Assembly (NCBI GenBank): GCA_038848185.1 | Contig: JAWCNV010000010.1 | Coordinates: 1 to 64,000, forward strand | Direction: 5' to 3' | DNA from: JAAOZP01 sp038848185 | GTDB taxonomy: Archaea; Thermoproteota; EX4484-205; JAAOZP01 | DNA: 64,000 nucleotides | Part shown: positions 15,701 through 23,090 of the stretch, piece after piece | How the letters are laid out: each line of letters begins with the position of its first letter | How positions within the stretch are numbered: the first letter of the stretch is position 1 | Program-made: the position numbers and the translations under genes | The notes under the pieces: generated by a model | Database searches by the model: none | The model's input: the letters and a program-made list of their open reading frames with translations, nothing else | Told to the model about the DNA's origin: nothing

Positions 15701-17415
15701 TCTCCATCGGTGTGGAAAACCTCAAAAAGAGGTATATTAGAACTGCTTTAACATTATCGACCATCATAATAACCGTCCTTGCAATGACCATGTTCACAAC
15801 TATGGGTTTAGTCGTTACGTCATATAAGACAGAGTTAGGCACGATGCCTGCTTACACAGGTTTCCTCATAAAGAAACCATTGCCTGACATCATTAATGTT
15901 CCCCTATCCGAGCTTTATATGATGGGAATAAATGATATTGCGTCACAAGGGCTCGGAGAATTCCAAGCTTGCCCAAGAACTTGGATATATCCTCCGGGCA
16001 TGAAGATGTTTGTAACATGGGCTAATGCGACGAAGTCAAGCATTAGGGCAATATTAGGAATCACTCCAGAGGAGGCTAAATTATTAGAGCCTGCGCTTTC
16101 CTCTGGCACTACTTTCATGGAAGGTGCGGAGCGAGTAGCTTTGGTTAGTAGCGGTCTCGCCAGCCAGCTGAGTGAAGACCTTGGTATAGAGGTTAAGGTT
16201 GGTACTTCGATTAGTATTTACGGTATGCCTGTCACAGTCGTAGGGATCCTAGACGATGAGTTAAGCAAATCTGTTTTCAAAGACTTGGATGGTGGCGATT
16301 TTGTGCCCCTCAACCCAACCTCCTCACTTACGAGCGGAGCGCCGGTTTACCTCGATGTTAAAGAGGTACTAATTGTTCCCTATGATTTTGCAAGAAATGT
16401 CTTCAACGCTCAGCCTAACATCATCGTTTTACACTCCGGCACATCTATTAAAACTGAGGATTTGGGTCAGCGTGCTTATGACTTGGCTTTGATACTACCC
16501 TTTGACATCTTCTTCGGCTCAATGCAGCATGAGTCCTCAGGCAAGGTTGCAACCAGAGATGTATACTTAATCAGTGGAACTGAAAACATGCTGGTGCCTT
16601 TAACAATCTCTGCCTTAACGATTTTATCAATGATGCTGAGTGCAGTTTACGAAAGAACAAAGGAGATTACGACGCTTAGTACTCTAGGGCTTTCGCCACG
16701 CCACATCGGGTCAATCTTCCTAATAGAGTCAATAGCACTGGCTTTTATCGGCAGCTTCATCGGCTATATAACGGGGGCAGGAGTAATGACTCTCTTATGG
16801 AGGCTGAACATGTTTCCCAAAGAATTGATTCCGAATGTGTCTTCAGGAGTAATAATTATAGTCATGGGTGTGATAATATTAGTTACGGTACTATCATCTG
16901 TTTACCCAATAGTTAGAGCCTCAAAACTAGCAACCCCGTCGTTACTGAGAAAGTGGCAGATCGGAAGCAAACCGGTTGAAGACAGGTGGAGCGTAGCTTT
17001 ACCCTTCAACGCTACTACCTCAGAGACGCTAGGGGTCTTAGAGTTTCTAGCTGAGTATTTTGAGGCTTCGTCTTCCACAAGCGGGAGGGCAGGACTCTTC
17101 ATCCTCCTTAAGCCTGCAGAAATAATACAGGAGGATAATAGAAAAATCTTGAAAGTGCAGTTACAACTATCACCATTTGACGCTGGAATAATTCAAAATC
17201 TTGAAGTAGTTTGCCAGAGGATTGGTACCGATAGATATGGCTTCGGAATCCTGATAAATAGACTATTGGGCACGGAAAACCTTTGGGTTACGGCCAACAA
17301 GAACCTTCTCAGCGAACTTCGTAAACAGTTCCTATTCTGGAGGGCTCTTGGCGTAAGTGATAAGGCAAAGTATATAGAGCGAGGGGAACGGAGGCAGAGC
17401 ACTAGTAAGGAGTGA
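12757..17415 (+). CDS. Giant M28-like ectodomain/FtsX permease fusion (cluster 1)
   Basis: Membrane protein of 1552 residues. A signal peptide (residues 10-31) leads to a peptidase-M28-like fold with a PA-type insertion (about 110-240). The metal site is degenerate: the ligand His of GAHYDS is Tyr273, the Glu-Glu pair is His320-Tyr321, and Asp289 and Asp349 remain, so hydrolysis is unlikely. Further beta-rich ectodomains follow to about 860, then three helices (870-960), an FtsX/MacB-type unit (helix near 1010-1030, large loop, three helices to about 1395 including TLSTLGLSPRHIG) and a cytosolic domain of about 150 residues. FtsX proteins normally work with a LolD/MacB-type ATPase; none is nearby. 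The gene precedes the OPT-like carrier gene by six bases. A diverged paralogue is at 44484-49109. Probably senses or captures an extracellular substrate for the carriers (inferred). Confidence 0.75.
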   Translation: MRHISFTGLRTPLILSLLVLMLLTQLTFVTGSVSSSKSSPVQISDIGSLSFENILGHVETLSGFGSRVVGYDGFFEAADYIKAYWSSLGFEVREEKFDMVTPIVEDCSIKVETGDGTILEFEAYPLWPNHVNPCPYTSPEEGDRLIYVEGGIPEDFDGSNPKEAFVLMEFNNRWYWKNAALFGAKGIIFLEPEETTGIQAIQKVFSIPINFPRLYVRGQTASYLKNLVKQRGEVKIWVNSKMKWEQKKVSNIIAVIEGSNPDTRDKVAVIGAYYDSWSIVPQLSPGATDSIGISFLLELGRLLKDTPPERTVWLVAFAGHYQGLAGGREFMEKHFDELASKLEMMLSVDLASESDILAVYATGSMYGYLQPQTLLARYSRWLGDIFSKWKPAIESAMGEEYHVINGVTWSDPNWIRSSRPFEPFPIYFEAEIFTEACYGGGLGFVTTNTFKIYQYTPLDTVDKLIQDNIRKQVSFLWPILYNCVNMEVTYFLAPKRIATDWGLITLTIQLATYDKITDWFRSYYHEDAIFLVSVSGISSSQQQVVYAGFSAPSSIGSLRSAVVQGVTVGLFASSSGVSQGQVQQGSLATPLGFTMVAKPDAQGQVVIKGIRPLTGIDVQAYVIDPETGKILCATDTGPFGTTKLRYGGLFGQAAAAAAPTLTAGMEALVYLAASGEGARSFNLFAPPWWRYVPIINVSSIAILGLIDPVNIKDAAGLTLEVYNFISHSYLIWRDTLSPWPETMAFIQPDVPVEILIKSGGRIVAILNNASSKYPEGQGYLLKHGETKILTMFDAVDSVFYLAQARAGFLMERMSANPKLVLHLEKMNSFRKASEEDLQNGKLGEFYSLSIACWQYALHAYLSSFELTYDVVNTASFFFFLSAAFIILVARLIARREAGVKRMMYIIALFLVVNVLLGLIHPGYAISSNIWMLINGLAIILFSILLVYVVIDEFNDAVKSISQSILGYHKSDIERNSFIFSAFSIGVENLKKRYIRTALTLSTIIITVLAMTMFTTMGLVVTSYKTELGTMPAYTGFLIKKPLPDIINVPLSELYMMGINDIASQGLGEFQACPRTWIYPPGMKMFVTWANATKSSIRAILGITPEEAKLLEPALSSGTTFMEGAERVALVSSGLASQLSEDLGIEVKVGTSISIYGMPVTVVGILDDELSKSVFKDLDGGDFVPLNPTSSLTSGAPVYLDVKEVLIVPYDFARNVFNAQPNIIVLHSGTSIKTEDLGQRAYDLALILPFDIFFGSMQHESSGKVATRDVYLISGTENMLVPLTISALTILSMMLSAVYERTKEITTLSTLGLSPRHIGSIFLIESIALAFIGSFIGYITGAGVMTLLWRLNMFPKELIPNVSSGVIIIVMGVIILVTVLSSVYPIVRASKLATPSLLRKWQIGSKPVEDRWSVALPFNATTSETLGVLEFLAEYFEASSSTSGRAGLFILLKPAEIIQEDNRKILKVQLQLSPFDAGIIQNLEVVCQRIGTDRYGFGILINRLLGTENLWVTANKNLLSELRKQFLFWRALGVSDKAKYIERGERRQSTSKE

Positions 17416-17421
17416 TAAGGA

Positions 17422-19302
17422 ATGGAAGAAGTCAAGCAGAAGGGGCTTACATGGAGGGCTGTTCTAGCAATCATATTCGTAGTGTTCGTCATAGAGCCAG
17501 CGATAGTTTACAACTGGCTGGTCAGTGGTCTTTGGGGGCTACCTCTTCAAAGCTGGGCAGTCATATTGCTATGGATTGGCTTGGCAAGGCTTCTAGGCTC
17601 CTCATTAAGCTCCAAGGAGATTTTTGTCATAAGAATGGTGGAGACAACAGGTCTAATGTTCACCGGCTACTACTTTGCATACTTACTGCGTAACCAGTAT
17701 TTCGCAAATTCTGAAATAGCAGCACTGTTTGGCATGCAGGATCAAATACCCCCGTTCTTCTCGCCTCTTGGAGAGTTCGCCCAGAGATCCATGCTACAAA
17801 GGACATTTTTCGACTTTGCTTGGGCTCTGCCCATACTGGTCTCCGTTGTTATACCTGTAGTGCTCGTCGCAGTCGCCAATTATGTGCTTGGTCTGCTTGC
17901 CTTCAGACTCTACGTGCAGGAGGAGAAGCTGGAGTTTCCACTAGCCTCATGGGACGCTAGGACGATGAAAGCCTTCGGTGAAAGAGACAAAAGCCTGATC
18001 AAATATATTGCTCTCTCCATAATGGGTGGATTCCTTTACTCTGTAATGAGCCAAGGGCTCACTACCATACTGGGGGTACCCCTGTTTCCACGCTATACCA
18101 TAGATCTAACCAACATAGTTGAGACTATGCTTCCGGGGGCCTCGTTCTCCTTCAGCCTAGATTTGTTATCTTATATAACTGGCTTCATCCTACCGATTCA
18201 ATTTACAGCTGCGCAATTCATATCTTCAGTTGCACTATCTATTTTCGGAAACTATTACGTGACAGTTAACGATTTATGGCCTGCTGAGAGCAAATGGCAG
18301 GCTGGCCAAGGTTATCTCTGGATCTACCAGAGGTCTTCACTCTACTTCTGGAATAGCTTCACAATAGGGTGGGGCATAGCAATGGCTGTAATTCCACTCT
18401 TGATAAGGTATAAGTCAGTCGTCAGAGCATTTACAAGAGTTGGTAGTGGTCTCGGAAAAACGGAGAAAGGCAGTAGACTGCTTTCCAGCAAATTCCTTAT
18501 TCTTATATACTTGGCTACTGCAGGAGCATCCATACTCATCACGAAGATTCTCATACCTGACTTTCCTCTATGGGTCCTCGTGCTCTTCACGCTAGGAATC
18601 TCGTTTGTGATGACTCTGCTACAAACACACTCTGCAGGGATCACCGCCGGGTTTAGCGTCCCCTATCTTAGGGAAACCATGATATACTTTAGCGGTTACG
18701 ATAGGATTGACATATGGTTCGCACCACCTGACATGATGCTTTTCCTCGGAGGATCAGGTATAGCTCAACAGCTTAAGCAAGCATCTATGCTGGGCGTGGA
18801 AATAGAGGAGTATACTAAAGCGTATTTCCTAATGGTCTTCCTTGGGCTCTTGGGAAGCTTTATATTCGTTTCTCTCTTCTGGAGCCTCAGCCCTATACCC
18901 GGGTGGGCATACCCCTACACGATTTCAGCATGGCCTGTGGAAGCATTGAACTTCTGGAGGTGGCAAACCTGGCTCTGGTCTGGTTATCTCTTTAGAAGAG
19001 AAATGATGTTAACAGGTATTGGTGTCTCTACTGTGCTCTACCTGATATCGGACCTTGTTTTCCACATGCCTTCTTTCCCGATTGCAATGATGTCCGGAAT
19101 GCTGATGGTTCCAAACATAGCTCTATCACAATTCCTGGGTTCCGTAATATCTGTAGGCATAAGCAGGTTTTTAGGTAAGAAACTATGGGATGAAAACAAA
19201 GGGTTCTTTGTGATAGGTTTATCACTCGGAGACGGTCTCTTTTCCACAATTTTAAGGGTCCTAACATTGATAGGCAGGTCAGTATGGCTTAAGCCCTACT
19301 AA
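17422..19302 (+). CDS. OPT-like polytopic carrier 1 (DUF6785-like), cluster 1
   Basis: Integral membrane protein of 626 residues with a dozen or more hydrophobic segments. It opens with GLTWRAVLAIIF, shared almost exactly with its paralogue at 42503-44467. The cytosolic motif EKLEFPLASWDART (about residues 170-183) is the counterpart of the LPFP-type motif in oligopeptide transporter (OPT) superfamily proteins, and the C-terminal GLSLGDGLFST resembles the OPT end region. It probably moves a solute by secondary transport; OPT relatives carry peptides or metal chelates, so a sugar role rests on gene context. A ribosome binding site (AAGGA) overlaps the end of the preceding gene, six bases upstream, showing they are one operon. 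Confidence 0.7.
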   Translation: MEEVKQKGLTWRAVLAIIFVVFVIEPAIVYNWLVSGLWGLPLQSWAVILLWIGLARLLGSSLSSKEIFVIRMVETTGLMFTGYYFAYLLRNQYFANSEIAALFGMQDQIPPFFSPLGEFAQRSMLQRTFFDFAWALPILVSVVIPVVLVAVANYVLGLLAFRLYVQEEKLEFPLASWDARTMKAFGERDKSLIKYIALSIMGGFLYSVMSQGLTTILGVPLFPRYTIDLTNIVETMLPGASFSFSLDLLSYITGFILPIQFTAAQFISSVALSIFGNYYVTVNDLWPAESKWQAGQGYLWIYQRSSLYFWNSFTIGWGIAMAVIPLLIRYKSVVRAFTRVGSGLGKTEKGSRLLSSKFLILIYLATAGASILITKILIPDFPLWVLVLFTLGISFVMTLLQTHSAGITAGFSVPYLRETMIYFSGYDRIDIWFAPPDMMLFLGGSGIAQQLKQASMLGVEIEEYTKAYFLMVFLGLLGSFIFVSLFWSLSPIPGWAYPYTISAWPVEALNFWRWQTWLWSGYLFRREMMLTGIGVSTVLYLISDLVFHMPSFPIAMMSGMLMVPNIALSQFLGSVISVGISRFLGKKLWDENKGFFVIGLSLGDGLFSTILRVLTLIGRSVWLKPY

Positions 19303-19311
19303 AACAGGCAT

Positions 19312-19330
19312 CTGAATATTTTTTTCCTAG
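19312..19330 (+). terminator. Oligo-T terminator
   Basis: A run of seven T in ATATTTTTTTCCT directly follows the stop at 19302. The same 13 bases recur after the next gene (21414-21426). Archaeal transcription ends at such T-runs without a hairpin. The downstream gene has its own promoter. Confidence 0.5.
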
Positions 19331-19363
19331 TTTTTGATTATTGTTTTCATTATATGCTAGTAA

Positions 19364-19375
19364 AACTTATATACT
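19364..19375 (+). promoter_or_regulatory. TATA-like box deciding the start of carrier 2
   Basis: AACTTATATACT is centred about 34 bases before the ATG at 19404. An in-frame TTG at 19341 lies upstream of this box and so would not be in the transcript. The paralogous gene at 37380-39353 has nearly the same element (AGTTTTATATAC) at a similar distance. Confidence 0.6.
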
Positions 19376-19403
19376 TCCAAACATCCTATTAGACGATGGT
19401 AAA

Positions 19404-21392
19404 ATGGCTGAAGAAGTTAAAAGTGCTTTAACACCCAAAATGTGGATATTCCTAATAGCGCTCTCGGTTTTGATGAGCCTTATCGGAGTATCGGCAGCGC
19501 CTTTCGCACCCTCATGGGCTTGGTCAACAGTCATGGGTTCTTTCACAGGTCCGATCGTAGTTCTGTTCATACTACTACTACTCTCTAAGGCTCTTAAGCT
19601 GCAGGGTTTAGGTCTTCAGAAGCTTGGTCTAGTATACACGGTATCATCAATATCCCTAATCTTCTGCTGGAGCATGATTCCCTATGGTATACTCCACAAC
19701 TCAGCAAACATGCGCATGGTAACATACGACCCATACACCACAGCACTTGCAGACCAGTTTGTTTTCGGACCGCGTGCAGAGGTAGCTTCCCAAATCCAGA
19801 CGGGTGGCGCACTACACCTCGTAGGCGAATGGGCCCCCTGGATGGGATGGTGGTCAGCTTACGCCATACTGTGGCTGGTGTTCTGGGTCGGATGGCTAGC
19901 ATTGCTCCACGAGAGATGGATAGAGGTGGAGAAGCTACCTTTCCCGGCTGCTCTAACTGGAACACTGCAGATACAGCTGATAGCTGGTCCTGAAAAGGAC
20001 GGCCGGCTCAAATACTTCCTAGTGGGTGTTGCGATAGGCGCATTAGTCATATTGCCGATAGTAGTACATGCACTCTACCCCGCCTTCCCCGACATATATG
20101 GTTGGACGGCTGACCCATATCTTCCATGGTGGATGGGCACGCTGAACCTTGCCGGAGTGCCTGCCGCATCAGCAATCCCTGTTATGAGCTTCCTTCCAGT
20201 GAACCCGATGGCTTACGCACTTTTCCTACTGTTCCCAACGAAAATACTCTTCTCAATATGGATATTCAGTCTACTAGGCGTGATCATACCGGCACAGATA
20301 GCGTGGTACATGGGCTACTACTCTGGAATACAAACGGCTGGTTGGAGAGCTGACTACCTGCTGTACCAAGAGCCGTTCAAGTATGGTGGCATATGGGTAG
20401 GCGCATTCGTAGGACTAGCCTTAATCTGGTTCGTTCTTAACGTACCCTACATGAAGAGCCTGTTCTCAAAATCTGTCGACGTCAGTAAAAAGGCTATTGC
20501 CCCCATGATGGGATGGATTATGATAATAGTGTCCACCATAGGGCTAATCGCTCTACTAATCGTAGCAGGTGCTAATCCACTCGGCTCAATACTGATAGTT
20601 GTATCCATGTGGCTACTCTACATGGGTACGATGAGAGTATACGGCTTCGGCAGCATCGCTGGCTCAGCTTGGACCTCGCCCATAGACTGGCGTCAATTCC
20701 CGTGGATTACGAAGTATGTTTGGCACCCGGGAATGACGGCGGAGATGCTTAGCGCTAACCCGGCACTGGCCAAAGAATACTGTACGACCATGATGCTTAC
20801 CAACAGGTTCACCGGAGAAATGATGGGTGAGATCAACACTCAATTCGGAATGTTATTCGCCATGCCGCTGTGCTACAAGGTTGGATACGATACTGGGACA
20901 CATCCAAGAGACATAACTATGCTGATGCTGGTTTCAGGCATAATCTCAGCTGTGATAGGTTTCACACTATCTGTCGTGTTCGACTACGCTGCAGGGACAG
21001 CTAACACTCCCATGGGCATGTACGACGCTTGGTGGATATGGGTCTTTGCAGTACCAGGAACCGTTGAGACCATACCTACAAGCGAACCTTTCTGGCCGTA
21101 CCTATTAGCCGGTATCATCCTTTCTGCAGTACTGAGCTTCCTCAACTTCCGCTTCGCATGGTGGCCACTGGATCCTGCGGGTGTATGCGTTGCCCTTGGA
21201 GCAGGACCCGGAGGATGGATGCTTCCTGCGTTAGTCGGGTGGATCATTAAGACTGTGGCTGTGAGAATGGGTGGCTCTAAGCTTCACGACAACGTCATCA
21301 TACCTATCGCCGTAGGGGTACTGGTTGGCTACTGGTTCCTCTGGTTCCTAGGGTCAATCATAGGGCTCATAAAGTTCTTCATCCCTGCATAA
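19404..21392 (+). CDS. OPT-like polytopic carrier 2 (DUF6784/6785-like), cluster 1
   Basis: Integral membrane protein of 662 residues with about 14 hydrophobic segments. The start MAEEVKSALTPK aligns with MAEEAAEVPSR of the paralogue at 37380-39353. The cytosolic VEKLPFPAALTGT (about 180-192) is the OPT-like LPFP motif. The C-terminal WWPLDPAGV...IIKTVAVRMGG pattern fits the DUF6784 domain (small residues, then a lysine and a basic-GG end). It probably acts with carrier 1 as a pair. Carrier 1 and carrier 2 differ from each other much more than each differs from its counterpart in the other cluster. It has its own leaderless promoter and is followed by a T-run terminator. Confidence 0.72.
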   Translation: MAEEVKSALTPKMWIFLIALSVLMSLIGVSAAPFAPSWAWSTVMGSFTGPIVVLFILLLLSKALKLQGLGLQKLGLVYTVSSISLIFCWSMIPYGILHNSANMRMVTYDPYTTALADQFVFGPRAEVASQIQTGGALHLVGEWAPWMGWWSAYAILWLVFWVGWLALLHERWIEVEKLPFPAALTGTLQIQLIAGPEKDGRLKYFLVGVAIGALVILPIVVHALYPAFPDIYGWTADPYLPWWMGTLNLAGVPAASAIPVMSFLPVNPMAYALFLLFPTKILFSIWIFSLLGVIIPAQIAWYMGYYSGIQTAGWRADYLLYQEPFKYGGIWVGAFVGLALIWFVLNVPYMKSLFSKSVDVSKKAIAPMMGWIMIIVSTIGLIALLIVAGANPLGSILIVVSMWLLYMGTMRVYGFGSIAGSAWTSPIDWRQFPWITKYVWHPGMTAEMLSANPALAKEYCTTMMLTNRFTGEMMGEINTQFGMLFAMPLCYKVGYDTGTHPRDITMLMLVSGIISAVIGFTLSVVFDYAAGTANTPMGMYDAWWIWVFAVPGTVETIPTSEPFWPYLLAGIILSAVLSFLNFRFAWWPLDPAGVCVALGAGPGGWMLPALVGWIIKTVAVRMGGSKLHDNVIIPIAVGVLVGYWFLWFLGSIIGLIKFFIPA

Positions 21393-21411
21393 ATCGTTCG
21401 TATAAAAACCC

Positions 21412-21428
21412 GGATATTTTTTTCCTCA
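21412..21428 (+). terminator. Oligo-T terminator
   Basis: GGATATTTTTTTCCTC follows the carrier 2 stop by about 20 bases and repeats the sequence seen after carrier 1. Confidence 0.5.
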
Positions 21429-21537
21429 TGTCTTTTCAAAACCAGAATCACTATTAAATTTAATAACTGCCAGCGGACAATAAGGATAGTTGGAGTGAAG
21501 TTAAATTTATAAGTAAGAGTCTCCTCCCCGTGTCTTC

Positions 21538-22995
21538 ATGAAAAACTCGTTTAACCACGTGAAAGGCTTTCTCCTTGCAATCATACTCATAATGTCTCTG
21601 AACATTCTGCTTCTAACGCCTCAGACCGAATACGTTTACTATGGTGTTATTCCAGAAAGAATCTATGATTATGACCCCATCCAAGAAACAGACTTATCAA
21701 AAGGCTGGAGACTAGTACAGGCGACCGTAGCCACGCAAGGCTACATCTCTATCCTTGCTTCGCAGGACGGTACTCAGGTGAGAGTCTACACTCTTCCAGG
21801 AAAGGAGCTTGTCTCAGAATTCTCACTTAACTCTATGGAGAAGCGTTACGTTCCTCTTCCGAACGGAACCATGTTCAAGGTTGTTTCGAACAAGCTGGTT
21901 TCAGTCCTGCTAATATCTCCACCACCCAGAGGAATCCCGGGAGTTAACGCTACGGAGGGACCTATTACAACAGGCTTCTACCTTTCTGTTGAGGGAGCAT
22001 ACGTTGGCAAGGAGTTCGTGATAGAGACTTCACAGGGGCTCTTAGGGCTTCTCCACACCATATTTGCCGTGGAGGATGCTGAGGTAACGTTGACCGCTGA
22101 AGACGGAACTACACAAACCTTCAAGCTTAAGGCAAACACGTACAGAGAGTTGCAGCCTAAGCCTCTGAAAGCCTACAGGATAACCTCAACCGGAAACATA
22201 ATGATTCAAGGCGGTTATATGGATGTTACAGGAACCAATATGCCGAGAAGCTTCTTCATACCTTCAGCCGAAGGCGGCTTCGTAGGCAGAAGATTCTACT
22301 CCGGTGCCAGTGACACATCCGATGAAGGAATTTTACAGGAGGAAAACTGGTTCGTCATATCTGCCTTGGAGGACGCTAAGGTCACAGTCTGGGACCTCTA
22401 TAACCAGAAGGCTGCTACAGAGATCACTGTTAAGGCTGGGGAGCAGGCTTACGTTAAATGGGTCGAGATTAAAGTGTTTGAGGAAATAGCATTTGACAGT
22501 GATAAGCCGATAACTGTTCAGTTCCTCCACAGCGGCAGCATTAAAAGAGGCTATGGTATAGCCACTGGTGCAGGCTTCACCTACATGTGTATTAGGCCTA
22601 ACGAGGATACTCCGTTCGTCCTACCGACAAACTCCACCATCTACGCATACCTCTTCACCAGTGAGGACGCTAACATCGTGGTCGACGACGTACCAATGAC
22701 CCTCAGGCCAGACGAGCCCTGGATACTATCCACCCCGGGGCCTCACACAGTCAGGTCGAACAAGAACCTGGTTCTCCTCCTGCTGCACTACCCGCTAATA
22801 CCTCCAAACCAAGGCATAAACGGCTTCGGTGTTCCGGTACCGTGCGTTCAAACAGTTAGCGTAACTCCAAGCGTCACCCTGCGCCCACTGGGAGGAGAGG
22901 GGGCAGCAATCCCGACAAACTACATAATCATAATAGTGGTGGTAGTGGTCATAGTCGTGGTCGTCGCCGTCTTAATGAGAAGAAGAAAGAAGTAA
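21538..22995 (+). CDS. Anchored surface protein with four beta-sandwich repeats
   Basis: Surface protein of 485 residues: signal peptide (residues 9-27), four repeats of about 60-90 residues (near 70-130, 172-232, 272-335, 368-420), then a C-terminal helix of almost pure Ile/Val (about 463-479) and RRRKK. Each repeat has the pattern of strands with a hydrophilic turn (SQDGTQVRVY, AEDGTTQTFKL, EDAKVTVWD, SEDANIVVDD) and ends in a phrase of the type S-x-K-P-I/L-x-V-x-x-L. This resembles IgGFc-binding-type repeats known in many secreted proteins. It probably binds a ligand or builds the cell envelope. A TATA-like AAATTTATAAG is centred 30 bases before the ATG. No counterpart was found in the second cluster. 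Confidence 0.65.
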   Translation: MKNSFNHVKGFLLAIILIMSLNILLLTPQTEYVYYGVIPERIYDYDPIQETDLSKGWRLVQATVATQGYISILASQDGTQVRVYTLPGKELVSEFSLNSMEKRYVPLPNGTMFKVVSNKLVSVLLISPPPRGIPGVNATEGPITTGFYLSVEGAYVGKEFVIETSQGLLGLLHTIFAVEDAEVTLTAEDGTTQTFKLKANTYRELQPKPLKAYRITSTGNIMIQGGYMDVTGTNMPRSFFIPSAEGGFVGRRFYSGASDTSDEGILQEENWFVISALEDAKVTVWDLYNQKAATEITVKAGEQAYVKWVEIKVFEEIAFDSDKPITVQFLHSGSIKRGYGIATGAGFTYMCIRPNEDTPFVLPTNSTIYAYLFTSEDANIVVDDVPMTLRPDEPWILSTPGPHTVRSNKNLVLLLLHYPLIPPNQGINGFGVPVPCVQTVSVTPSVTLRPLGGEGAAIPTNYIIIIVVVVVIVVVVAVLMRRRKK

Positions 22996-23056
22996 CCAAC
23001 AGTAATCTTTTTCTTTAATCAGTATTTAAAGCCTAGGTTGCTAAGTGCTAGGGGAA

Positions 23057-23066
23057 AAATTTTTAA
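23057..23066 (+). promoter_or_regulatory. TATA-like box deciding the next start
   Basis: AAATTTTTAA is centred about 29 bases before the ATG at 23091 but only 14 before the in-frame ATG at 23076. Transcription would begin close to 23087, which favours the downstream ATG. Confidence 0.45.
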
Positions 23067-23090
23067 GGGTTAGCAATGGGGCTTTCCTTC

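Noticed and set aside
19341..19403. Upstream TTG start for OPT-like carrier 2
   Set aside because: The TATA-like box at 19364-19375 lies downstream of it, and the paralogue begins at the equivalent MAEE position.
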